Assembly (NCBI RefSeq): GCF_029227915.1
Contig: NC_079878.1
Coordinates: 33,135,501-33,199,500 of the forward strand
From: Hydractinia symbiolongicarpus
Taxonomy: Eukaryota > Cnidaria > Hydrozoa > Anthoathecata > Hydractiniidae
Direction: 5' to 3'
DNA length: 64,000 nucleotides
The notes beneath the pieces were generated by a model. The model saw nothing but the letters and a program-made list of their open reading frames with translations. It did not search any database and had not been told where the DNA came from. Below, in pieces: positions 1 through 11,446 of the stretch (position 1 is the stretch's first letter; the number at the start of each line of letters is the position of its first letter). Position numbers and translations under genes: made by a program.

Positions 1-53
1 AAAACGCGGGATTTCGTTTGCCGGCGATTAAACCTCTTTCATTAAGCGTCTCA

Positions 54-75
54 TCAAAAATGAAAACATTTTTGA
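54..75 (+). other. 9-bp perfect inverted repeat with AAAA loop (first copy)
   Basis: TCAAAAATG at 54-62 is followed by AAAA at 63-66 and CATTTTTGA at 67-75, which is its exact reverse complement. The motif lies at the same place in nearly every monomer. In copies reading CATTTTTAA the outermost pair or two is lost but seven inner pairs remain. Some copies (for example near 21748, 22964 and 24181) read TGACAACA, which changes only the loop. Other copies break the stem (ATAAAAACA, ACGAAAACATTC), so pairing is not strictly kept. It could form a small hairpin or cruciform, or be a dyad binding site. Confidence 0.8.
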
Positions 76-1172
76 AAACTACAAGTCTCATGCGTTTTAG
101 TGGTGAAAAAATAATTTAAAAAATCGTTCGGGAAATGAGTTTACTCCCTGGGTACTTTCTTTGTATACCTTTGACTATATGGGCCGAGTCCGGGACTTAC
201 GGGAAATCGCGGATTTTCGTTTGCCGGCGATTAAACTTCTTTTATTCAGCGTCCCATCAAATATGAAAATATTTTTGAAAACTACAAGTCTCATGCGGTT
301 AGTGGTAAAAAAATAATTTAAAAAATGGTTCTGGAAATGAGTTTACTCCCTGGGTACTTTCTTTGTATACTTTGACTATACGGGCCGAGTCCGGGATTTA
401 GGGAAATCGCAGGTTTTCGTTTGCCGGCGATTAAACTACTTTTATTCAGCGTCTCATCAAAAATGAAAACATTTTTGAAAACTACAAGTCTCATGCGGTT
501 AGTGGTAAAAAAATAATTTAAAAAATGGTTCCGGAATTGAGTTTACTCCCTGGGTACTTTCTTTCTATAATTTTGACTATACGGGCCGAGGCCGGGATTT
601 AGGGAGATCGCAGGTTTTCGTTTGCCGGCGATTAAACTACTTTTATTCAGCGTCTCATCAAAAATGAAAACATTTTTAAAAACTACAAGTCTCATGCGTT
701 TTAGTGGTGAAAAAATAATTTAAAAAATCGTTCGGGAAATGGATTTACTCCCTGGGTACTTTCTTTGTATACTTTTGACTATATGGGCCAAGCCGGGATT
801 TACGGGAAATCGCGGGTTTTCGTTTGCCGGGGATTAAACTTCTTTTATTCAGCGTCTCATCAAAAATGAAAACATTTTTAAAAACTACAAGTCTCATGGG
901 CTTTAGTGGTGAAAAAATAATTTAAAAAATCGTTCTGGAAATGAGTTTACTCACAGGGTACTTTCTTTGTATGCATTCGACTATACGTGCCAAGCCCGGG
1001 ATTTACGGGGAAATCGCGAGTTTTCGTTTGCCGGCGATTGAACTTCTCTTATTCAGCGTCTCATCAAAAATGAAAACATTTTTGACAACTACAAGTCTCA
1101 TGCGTTTTAGTGGTGCAAAAATAATTTAAAAAATCGTTCGGGAAATGAGTTTACTTCCTGGGTACTTTCTTT

Positions 1173-1190
1173 GTATACTTTTGACTATAC
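1173..1190 (+). other. Second dyad: GTATA / TATAC arms with 8-nt spacer (representative copy)
   Basis: GTATA at 1173-1177 is the reverse complement of TATAC at 1186-1190, separated by CTTTTGAC. In type A monomers the spacer is CATTCGAC and the arms are unchanged. In one subfamily the left part reads TTATTATAC, which breaks the left arm (for example near 20630). The dyad sits just upstream of the first CGGG box in each unit. A 5-bp dyad in repetitive AT-rich sequence is weak evidence alone; its interest is its fixed position next to the GC core. Confidence 0.5.
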
Positions 1191-1872
1191 GGGCCAAGCC
1201 GGGATTTACGGGAAATCGCGGGTTTTCGTTTGCCGGCGATTAAACTTCTTTTATTCCGCGTCTCATCAAAAATGAAAACATTTTTAAAAACTACAAGTCT
1301 TATGCGTTTTAGTGGTGAAAATATAATTTAAAAAATCGTTCTGGAAATGAGTTTACTCACAAGGTACTTTTTTTGTATACATTCGACTATACGGGCCAAG
1401 CCCGGGATTTACGGGAAATCGCGGGTTTTCGTTTTCCGGCGATTAAACCTCTTTCATTAAGCGTCTTATCAAAAATGAAAACATTTTTGAAAACTACAAG
1501 TCTCATGCGTTTTAGTGGTGAAAAAAAAATTTAAAAAATCGTTCGGGAAATGAGTTTACTCCCTGGGTACTTTCTTTGTATACATTCGACTATACGGGCC
1601 AAGCCCCAGATTTACGGGAAAACGCGGGATTTCGTTTGCCGGCGATTAAACCTCTTTCATTAAGCGTCTCATCAAAAATGAAAAAATTTTTGAAAACTAC
1701 AAGTCTCATGCGTTTTAGTGGTGAAAAAATAATTTAAAAAATCGTTCGGGAAAGGAGTTTACTCCCTGGGTACTTTCTTTGTATACTTTTGACTATACGG
1801 GCCGAGTCCGGGATTTACGGGAAATCGCGGATTTTCGTTTGCCGGCGATTAAACTTCTTTTATTTAGCATCC

Positions 1873-4800
1873 CATCAAATATGAAAACATTTTTGAAAAC
1901 TAAAAGTCTCATGCGTTTAGTGGTAAAAAAATTATATAAAAAATCGTTCGGGAAATGAGTTTACTCCCTGGGTACTTTCTTCGTATACTTTTGACTATAC
2001 GGGCCAAGCCCGGGATTTACGGGAAATCGCGGGTTTTCCTTTGCCGGCGATTAAACTTCTTTTATTCAGCGTCTCATCAAAAACGAAAACATTCTTGAAA
2101 ACTACAAGTCTCATGCGTTTTAGTGGTGAAAAAATAATTTAAAAAATCGTTCGAGAAATGAGTTTACTCCCTGGGTACTTTCCTTGTATACTTTTGACTA
2201 TACGGGCCAAGCCGGGATTTACGGGAAATCGCGGGTTTTCGTTTGCCGGCGATTAAACTTCTTTTATTCAGCGTCTCATCAAAAATGAAAACATTTTTAA
2301 AAACTACAAGTCTTATGCGTTTTAGTGGTGAAAATATAATTTAAAAAATCGTTCTGGAAATGAGTTTACTCACAGGGTACTTTCTTTGTATACATTCGAC
2401 TATACGGGCCAAGCCCCGGATTTACGGGAAAACGCGGGATTTTGTTTGCCGGCGATTAAACCTCTTTCATTAAGCGTCTCATCAAAAATGAAAACATTTT
2501 TGAAAACTACAAGTCTCATGCGTTTTAGTGGTGAAAAAAAAATTTAAAAAATCGTTCGGGAAATGAGTTTACTCCCTGGGTACTTTCTTTGTATACATTC
2601 GACTATACGGGCCAAGCCCCGGATTTACGGGAAAACGCGGGATTTTGTTTGCCGGCGATTAAACCTCTTTCATTAAGCGTCTCATCAAAAATGAAAACAT
2701 TTTTGAAAACTACAAGTCTTATGCGTTTTAGTGGTGAAAATATAATTTAAAAAATCGTTCTGGAAATGAGTTTACTCACAGGGTACTCTCTTTGTATACA
2801 TTCGACTATACGGGCCAAGCCCGGGATTTACGGGAAATCGCGGGTTTTCGTTTTCCGGCGATTAAACCTCTTTCATTAAGCGTCTCATCAAAAATGAAAA
2901 CATTTTTGGAAACTACAATCTCATGCGTTTTAGTGGTGAAAAAAAAAATTAAAAAATCGTTCGGGAAATGAGTTTACTCCCTGGGTACTTTCTTTGTGTA
3001 CATTCGACTATACGGGTCAAGCCCCGGATTTACGGGAAAACGCGGGATTTTGTTTGCCGGCGATTAAACCTCTTTCATTAAGCGTCTCATCAAAAATGAA
3101 AACATTTTTGAAAACTACAAGTCTCATGCGTTTTAGTGGTGAAAAAATAATTTAAAAAATCGTTCGGGAAATGAGTTTACTCCCTGGGTACTTTCTTTGT
3201 ATACTTTTGACTATACGGGCCGAGTCCGGGATTTACGGGAAATCGCGGATTTTCGTTTGCCGGCGATTAAACTTCTTTTATTCAGCGTCCCATCAAATAT
3301 GAAAACATTTTTGAAAACTACAAATGTCATGCGTTTAGTGGTAAAAAAATAATATAAAAAATCGTTAGGGAAATGAGTTTACTCCCTGGGTACTTTCTTC
3401 GTATACTTTTGACTATACGGGCCAAGCCCGGGATTTACGGGAAATCGCGGGTTTTCGTTTGCCGGCGATTAAACTTCTTTTATTCGGCGTCTCATCAAAA
3501 ATGAAAACATTCTTGAAAACTACAAGTCTCATGCGTTTTAGTGGTGAAAAAATAATTTAAAAAATCGTTCGGGAAATGAGTTTACTCCCTGGGTACTTTC
3601 CTTGTATACTTTTGACTATACGGGCCAAGCCGGGATTTACGGGAAATCGCGGGTTTTCGTTTGCCGGCGATTAAACTTCTTTTATTCAGCGTCTCATCAA
3701 AAACGAAAACATTCTTGAAAACTACAAGTCTCATGCGTTTTAGTGGTGAAAAAATAATTTAAAAAATCGTTCGAGAAATGAGTTTACTCCCTGGGTACTT
3801 TCCTTGTATACTTTTGACTATACGGGCCAAGCCCGGGATTTACGGGAAATCGCGGGTTTTCCTTTGCCGGCGATTAAACTTCTTTTATTCAGCGTCTCAT
3901 CAAAAACGAAAACATTCTTGAAAACTACAAGTCTCATGCGTTTTAGTGGTGAAAAAATAATTTAAAAAATCGTTCGAGAAATGAGTTTACTCCCTGGGTA
4001 CTTTCCTTGTATACTTTTGACTATACGGGCCAAGCCGGGATTTACGGGAAATCGCGGGTTTTCGTTTGCCGGCGATTAAACTTCTTTTATTCAGCGTCTC
4101 ATCAAAAATGAAAACATTTTTAAAAACTACAAGTCTTATGCGTTTTAGTGGTGAAAATATAATTTAAAAAATCGTTCTGGAAATGAGTTTACTCACAGGG
4201 TACTTTCTTTGTATACATTCGACTATACGGGCCAAGCCCCGGATTTACGGGAAAACGCGGGATTTTGTTTGCCGGCGATTAAACCTCTTTCATTAAGCGT
4301 CTCATCAAAAATGAAAACATTTTTGAAAACTACAAGTCTCATGCGTTTTAGTGGTGAAAAAAAAATTTAAAAAATCGTTCGGGAAATGAGTTTACTCCCT
4401 GGGTACTTTCTTTGTATACACTCGACTATACGGGCCAAGCCCCGGATTTACGGGAAAACGCGGGATTTTGTTTGCCGGCGATTAAACCTCTTTCATTAAG
4501 CGTCTCATCAAAAATGAAAACATTTTTGAAAACTACAAGTCTTATGCGTTTTAGTGGTGAAAATATAATTTAAAAAATCGTTCTGGAAATGAGTTTACTC
4601 ACAGGGTACTCTCTTTGTATACATTCGACTATACGGGCCAAGCCCGGGATTTACGGGAAATCGCGGGTTTTCGTTTTCCGGCGATTAAACCTCTTTCATT
4701 AAGCGTCTCATCAAAAATGAAAACATTTTTGGAAACTACAATCTCATGCGTTTTAGTGGTGAAAAAAAAAATTAAAAAATCGTTCGGGAAATGAGTTTAC

Positions 4801-7747
4801 TCCCTGGGTACTTTCTTTGTGTACATTCGACTATACGGGTCAAGCCCCGGATTTACGGGAAAACGCGGGATTTTGTTTGCCGGCGATTAAACCTCTTTCA
4901 TTAAGCGTCTCATCAAAAATGAAAACATTTTTGAAAACTACAAGTCTCATGCGTTTTAGTGGTGAAAAAATAATTTAAAAAATCGTTCGGGAAATGAGTT
5001 TACTCCCTGGGTACTTTCTTTGTATACTTTTGACTATACGGGCCGAGTCCGGGATTTACGGGAAATCGCGGATTTTCGTTTGCCGGCGATTAAACTTCTT
5101 TTATTCAGCGTCCCATCAAATATGAAAACATTTTTGAAAACTACAAATGTCATGCGTTTAGTGGTAAAAAAATAATATAAAAAATCGTTCGGGAAATGAG
5201 TTTACTCCCTGGGTACTTTCTTCGTATACTTTTGACTATACGGGCCAAGCCCGGATTTACGGGAAATCGCGGGTTTTCGTTTGCCGGCGATTAAACTTCT
5301 TTTATTCGGCGTCTCATCAAAAATGAAAACATTCTTGAAAACTACAAGTCTCATGCGTTTTAGTGGTGAAAAAATAATTTAAAAAATCGTTCGGGAAATG
5401 AGTTTACTCCCTGGGTACTTTCCTTGTATACTTTTGACTATACGGGCCAAGCCGGGATTTACGGGAAATCGCGGGTTTTCGTTTGCCGGCGATTAAACTT
5501 CTTTTATTCAGCGTCTCATCAAAAATGAAAACATTTTTAAAAACTACAAGTCTTATGCGTTTTAGTGGTGAAAATATAATTTAAAAAATCGTTCTGGAAA
5601 TGAGTTTACTCACAGGGTACTTTCTTTGTATACATTCGACTATACGGGCCAAGCCCCGGATTTACGGGAAAACGCGGGATTTTGTTTGCCGGCGATTAAA
5701 CCTCTTTCATTAAGCGTCTCATCAAAAATGAAAACATTTTTGAAAACTACAAGTCTCATGCGTTTTAGTGGTGAAAAAAAAATTTAAAAAATCGTTCGGG
5801 AAATGAGTTTACTCCCTGGGTACTTTCTTTGTATACATTCGACTATACGGGCCAAGCCCCGGATTTACGGGAAAACGCAGGATTTTGTTTGCCGGCGATT
5901 AAACCTCTTTCATTAAGCGTCTCATCAAAAATGAAAACATTTTTGAAAACTACAAGTCTTATGCGTTTTAGTGGTGAAAATATAATTTAAAAAATCGTTC
6001 TGGAAATGAGTTTACTCACAGGGTACTTTCTTTGTATACATTCGACTATACGGGCCAAGCCCCGGATTTACGGGAAAACGCGGGATTTTGTTTGCCGGCG
6101 ATTAAACCTCTTTCATTAAGCGTCTCATCAAAAATGAAAACATTTTTGAAAACTACAAGTCTCATGCGTTTTAGTGGTGAAAAAAAAATTTAAAAAATCG
6201 TTCGGGAAATGAGTTTACTCCCTGGGTACTTTCTTTGTATACATTCGACTATACGGGCCAAGCCCCGGATTTACGGGAAAACGCGGGATTTTGTTTGCCG
6301 GCGATTAAACCTCTTTCATTAAGCGTCTCATCAAAAATGAAAACATTTTTGAAAACTACAAGTCTTATGCGTTTTAGTGGTGAAAATATAATTTAAAAAA
6401 TCGTTCTGGAAATGAGTTTACTCCCTGGGTACTTTCTTTGTGTACATTCGACTATACGGGTCAAGCCCCGGATTTACGGGAAAACGCGGGATTTTGTTTG
6501 CCGGCGATTAAACCTCTTTCATTAAGCGTCTCATCAAAAATGAAAACATTTTTGAAAACTACAAGTCTCATGCGTTTTAGTGGTGAAAAAATAATTTGAA
6601 AAATCGTTCGGGAAATGAGTTTACTCCCTGGGTACTTTCTTTGTATACTTTTGACTATACGGGCCGAGTCCGGGATTTACGGGAAATCGCGGATTTTCGT
6701 TTGCCGGCGATTAAACTTCTTTTATTCAGCGTCCCATCAAATATGAAAACATTTTTGAAAACTACAAATGTCATGCGTTTAGTGGTAAAAAAATAATATA
6801 AAAAATCGTTCGGGAAATGAGTTTACTCCCTGGGTACTTTCTTCGTATACTTTTGACTATACGGGCCAAGCCCGGGATTTACGGGAAATCGCGGGTTTTC
6901 GTTTGCCGGCGATTAAACTTCTTTTATTCGGCTTCTCATCAAAAATGAAAACATTCTTGAAAACTACAAGTCTCATGCGTTTTAGTGGTGAAAAAATAAT
7001 TTAAAAAATCGTTCGGGAAATGAGTTTACTCCCTGGGTACTTTCCTTGTATACTTTTGACTATACGGGCCAAGCCGGGATTTACGGGAAATCGCGGGTTT
7101 TCGTTTGCCGGCGATTAAACTTCTTTTATTCAGCGTCTCATCAAAAATGAAAACATTTTTAAAAACTAAAAGTCTTATGCGTTTTAGTGGTGAAAATGTA
7201 ATTTAAAAAATCGTTCTGGAAATGAGTTTACTCACAGGGTACTTTCTTTGTATACATTCGACTATACGGGCCAAGCCCCGGATTTACGGGAAAACGCAGG
7301 ATTTTGTTTGCCGGCGATTAAACCTCTTTCATTAAGCGTCTCATCAAAAATGAAAACATTTTTGAAAACTACAAGTCTCATGCGTTTTAGTGGTGAAAAA
7401 AAAATTTAAAAAATCGTTCAGGAAATGAGTTTACTCCCTGGGTACTTTCTTTGTATACATTCGACTATACGGGCCAAGCCCCGGATTAACGGGAAAACGC
7501 GGGATTTTGTTTGCCGGCGATTAAACCTCTTTCATTAAGCGTCTCATCAAAAATGAAAACATTTTTGAAAACTACAAGTCTTATGCGTTTTAGTGGTGAA
7601 AAAATAATTTAAAAAATCGTTCGGGAAATGAGTTTACTCCCTGGGTACTTTCTTTGTATACTTTTGAATATACGGGCCGAGTCCTGGATTTACGGGAAAT
7701 CGCGGATTTTCGTTTGCCGGCGATTAAACTTCTTTTATTCAGCGTCC
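1873..7747 (+). repeat. Higher-order repeat, four units of 7, 9, 8 and 5 monomers
   Basis: The diagnostic CATCAAATATG monomer occurs at 1873, 3291, 5114, 6735 and 7748, giving units of 1418, 1823, 1621 and 1013 bp. Within units the variants come in a fixed order: CATCAAATAT; CGTATAC with CCAAGCCCGGG; CCTTGTATAC; CTCACAGGG with CATTCG; ACGCGGGATTTTG; TACTCTCTTTG with GTTTTCCGGC; and TTTGTGTACATTCG. The second unit gains two extra CGAAAACATTCTTG monomers. The third repeats a two-monomer step and lacks the TACTCTCTTTG monomer. The fourth lacks the last ones. The last four monomers of the first two units look nearly identical. TTTGTGTAC markers at 2995, 4818 and 6439 confirm the periods. Confidence 0.88.
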
Positions 7748-9419
7748 CATCAAATATGAAAATAATTTTGAAAACTACAAGTCTCATGCGTTTAGTGGTA
7801 AAAAAATAATATAAAAAATCGTTCGGGAAATGAGTTTATTCCCTGGGTACTTTCTTTGTATACTTTTGACTATACTGGCCAAGCCCGGGATTTACGGGAA
7901 ATCGCGGGTTTTCGTTTGCCGGCGATTAAACTTCTTTTATTCAGCGTCTCATCAAAAATGAAAACATTTTTAAAAACTACAAGTCTTATGCGTTTTAGTG
8001 GTGAAAAAATAATTTAAAAAATCTTTCTGGAAATGAGTTTACTCCATGGGTACTTTCTTTATATACTTTTGACTATACGGGCCGAGTCCGGGATTTAGGG
8101 AAATCGCAGGTTTTCGTTTGCCGGCGATTAAACTGCTTTTATTCAGCGTCTCTACAAAAATGAAAACATTTTTGAAAACTACAAGTCTCATGCGTTTTAG
8201 TGGTGAAAAAATAATTTAAAAAAATCGTTCGGGAAATGAGTTTACTCCCTGGGTACTTTCTTTGTATACTTTTGACTATACGGGCCAAGCCGGGATTTAC
8301 GGGAAATCGCGGGTTTTCGTTTGCCGGCGATTAAACTTCTTTTATTCTGCGTCTCATCAAAAATGAAAACATTTTTAAAAACTACAAGTCTTATGCGTTT
8401 TAGTGGTGAAAAAATAATTTAAAAAATTGTTCTGGAAATGAGTTTACTCACAGGGTACTTTCTTTGTATACATTCGACTATACGGGCCAAGCCCCGGATT
8501 TACGGGAAAACGCGGGATTTCGTTTGCCGGCGATTAAACCTCTTTCATTAAGCGTCTCATCAAAAATGAAAACATTTTTGAAAACTACAAGTCTCATGCG
8601 TTTTAGTGGTGAAAAAATAGTTTAAAAAATCGTTCGGGAAATGAGTTTACTCCCTGGGTACTTTCTTTGTATACTTTTGACTATACGGGCCAAGCCCGGG
8701 ATTTACGGGAAATCGCGGGTTTTCGTTTGCCGGCGATTAAACTTCTTTTATTCAGCGTCTCATCAAAAATGAAAACATTTTTAAAAACTACAAGTCTTAT
8801 GCGTTTTAGTGGTGAAAAAATAATTTAAAAAATCGTTCTGGAAATGAGTTTACTCCCTGGGTACTTTCTTTGTATACTTTTGACTATACGGGCCGAGTCC
8901 GGGATTTAGGGAAATCGCAGTTTTTCGTTTGCCGGCGATTAAACTGCTTTTATTCAGCGTCTCATCAAAAATAAAAACATTTTTGAAAACTACAAGTCTC
9001 ATGCGTTTTAGTGGTAAAAAAGTAATTTAAAAAATCGTTCGGGAAATGAGTTTACTCCCTGGGTACTTTCTTCGTATACTTTTGACTATACGGGCCAAGC
9101 CCGGGATTTACGGGAATTCGCGGGTTTTCGTTTGCCGGCGATTAAACTTCTTTTATTCAGCGTCTCATCAAAAATGAAAACATTTTTAAAAACTACAAGT
9201 CTTATGCGTTTTAGTGGTGAAAAAATAATTTAAAAAATCGTTCTGGAAATGAGTTTACTCACAGGGTGCTTTCTTTGTATACATTCGACTATACGGGCCA
9301 AGCCCGGAATTTACGGGAAATTGCGGATTTTCGATTGCCGGCGACTAAACTTCTTTTATTCAGCGTCCCAACAAAAATGAAAACATTTTCAAAAACTACA
9401 ATTCTTATGCTCTTTAGTG
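7748..9419 (+). repeat. Mixed type A/B monomers between HOR blocks
   Basis: About eight monomers alternate between two kinds. One has GATTTAGGGAAATCGCAG with AAACTGCTTTTATT (near 8095 and 8905, four monomers apart). The other has CCAAGCC with CTTATGCGTTTTAG. CTCACAGGG/CATTCG units occur near 8450 and 9260. The unit near 9320-9420 is unusually divergent (TTGCGGATTTTCGATTGCC, CCCAACAAAAATG, CTTATGCTCTTTAG). No exact tandem duplication was seen in this stretch. Confidence 0.75.
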
Positions 9420-11446
9420 GTGAAAAAATAATTTAAAAAATCGTTCTGGAAATGAGTTTACTCCCTGGGTACTTTCTTTGTATACTTTTGACTATACGGG
9501 CCGAGTCCGGGATTTAGGGAAATCGCAGGTTTTCGTTTGCCGGCGATTAAACTGCTTTTATTTAGCGTCTCATCAAAAATGAAAACATTTTTGAAAACTA
9601 CAAGTCTCATGCGTTTTAGTGGTGAAAAAGTAATTTAAAAAATCTTTCGGGAAATGAGTTTACTCCCTGGGTACTTTCTTTGTATGCTTTTGACTATACG
9701 GGCCAAGCCCGGGATTTACGGGAAATCGCGGGTTTTCGTTTGCCGGCGATTAAACTTCTTTTATTCAGCGTCTCATCAAAAATGAAAACATTTTTAAAAA
9801 CTATAAGTCTTATGTGTTTTAGTGGTGAAAAAATAATTTAAAAACTCGTTCTGGAAATGAGTTTACTCCCTGGGTACTTTCTTTGTATACTTTTGACTAT
9901 ACGGGCCGAGTCCGGGATTTACGGGAAATCGCAGGTTTTCGTTTGCCGGCGATTAAACTGCTTTTATTCAGCGTCTCATCAAAAATGAAAACATTCTTGA
10001 AAACTACAAGTCTCATGCGTTTTAGTGGTGTAATAGTAATTTAAAAAATCGTTTGGGAAATGAGTGTACTCCCTGGGTACTTTCTTTGTATACTTTTGAC
10101 TATACGGGCCGAGTCCAGGATTTACGAGAAATGGCAGGTTTTCGTTTGCCGGCGAGTAAACTTCTTTTATTCAGCGTCTCATCAAAAATGAAAACATTTT
10201 TAAAAACTAAAAGTCTCATGCGTTTTAGTGGTGAAATAATAATTTAAAAAATCGTTTGGGAAATGAGTTTACTACCTGGGTATTTTCTTTGTATACTTTT
10301 GACTATACGGGCCGAGTCCAGGATTTACGGGAAATGGCAGGTTTTCGTTTGCCGGCGATTAAACTTCTTTTATTCAGCGTCTCATCAAAAATGAAAACAT
10401 TTTTAAAAACTACAAGTCTCATGCGTTTTAGTGGTGAAAAAGTAATTTAAAAAATCGTACGGGAAATGAGTTTACTCCCTGAATACTTTCTTTGTATACT
10501 TTTGACTATACGGGCCAAGCCCGGGATTTACGGGAAATCGCAGGTTTTCGTTTACCGGCAATTAAACTTCTTTTATTCAGCGTCTCATCAAAAATGAAAA
10601 CATTTTTGAAAGTACAAGTCTCATGCGTTTTAGTGGTGAAAAAATAATTTAAAAAATCGTTCGGGAAATGAGTTTACTCCCTGGGTACTTTCTTTGTATA
10701 CTTTTGACTATACGGGCCAAGCCGGGATTTACGGGAAATCGCGGGTTTTCGTTTGCCGGCGATTAAACTTCTTTTATTCAGCGTCTCATCAAAAATGAAA
10801 ACATTTATAAAAACTACAAGTCTTATGCGTTTTAGTGGTGAAAAAATAATTTAAAAAATCGTTCTGGAAATGAATTTACTCACAGGGTGCTTTCTTTGTA
10901 TACATTCGACTATACGGGCCAAGCCCGGGATTTACGGGAAATCGCGGGTTTTTGTTTTCCGGCGATTAAACCTCTTTCATTACGCGTCTCATCAAAAATG
11001 AAAACATTTTTAAAACTACAAGTCTCATGCGTTTTAGTGGTGAAAAAAAAAATTTAAAAAATCGTTCGGGAAATGAGTTTACTCCCTGGGTACTTTCTTT
11101 GTATACATTCGACTATACGGGCCAAGCCCCGAATTTACGGGAAAACGCGGGATTTCGTTTGCCGGCGATGAAACCTCTTTCATTAAGCGTCTCATCAAAA
11201 ATGAAAACATTTTTGAAAACTACAAGTCTCATGCGTTTTAGTGGTGAAAAAATAATTTAAAAAATCGTTCGGGAAATGAGTTTACCCCCTGGGTACTTTC
11301 TTTGTATGCTTTTGACTATACGGGCCGAGTCCGGGATTTACGGGAAATCGCGGGTTTTTGTTTGCCGGCGATTAAGCTTCTTTTATTCAGCGTCTCATCA
11401 AAAATGAAAATATTTTCAAAAACTACAAGTCTTATGCGTTTTAGTG
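9420..11446 (+). repeat. 10-monomer duplication, copy 1 (period 2027-2028 bp)
   Basis: Markers recur 2027-2028 bp downstream in copy 2: GATTTAGGGA at 9511, GAGTAAAC at 10153, TATTTTCTTT at 10281, AGTACAAGTC at 10611, TACGCGTCT at 10981, GATGAAACC near 11168 and TGTATGCTTTT at 11303. A number of substitutions separate the copies, for example GTGTAATAGTAA here against GTGAAATAATAA in copy 2. The duplication is therefore older than the one at 16-20 kb. Matching stops near 11350, where this copy reads GCGGGTTTTTG and GATTAAGCTTC. Confidence 0.88.

Larger units (their letters stand above)
1..1872 (+). repeat. Heterogeneous monomers at the left edge, including short units
   Basis: This stretch mixes type A and type B monomers without a clear higher-order period. 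It holds the shortest units seen: anchors at 221, 421, 622 and 824 give lengths of 200, 201 and 202 bp, from small deletions such as TATACTTTGACTATAC near 368. Local variants not common elsewhere include AAAAAATGGTT (near 318 and 521), ACTACTTTTATTCAG, and TATAATTTTGAC near 567. The CATCAAATAT variant occurs at 255 and again at 1873, but the monomers between differ from those of the HOR that follows. Confidence 0.8.

Noticed and set aside
54-75. Intrinsic transcription terminator at the AAAAATG/CATTTTT hairpin
   Set aside because: The stem is almost all A-T, lacks a GC-rich part, and recurs every 203 bp; a bacterial-type terminator is unlikely in what is evidently eukaryotic satellite DNA.
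1173-1190. Promoter (TATAC boxes) in each monomer
   Set aside because: TATAC is short and AT-rich motifs are expected here; there is no associated gene or initiator pattern to support it.
2390-2412. True CENP-B box
   Set aside because: The spacing is six bases, not seven, and the central required A is not in register; most monomers (type B) lack the TTCG altogether. Kept only as a low-interest finding.
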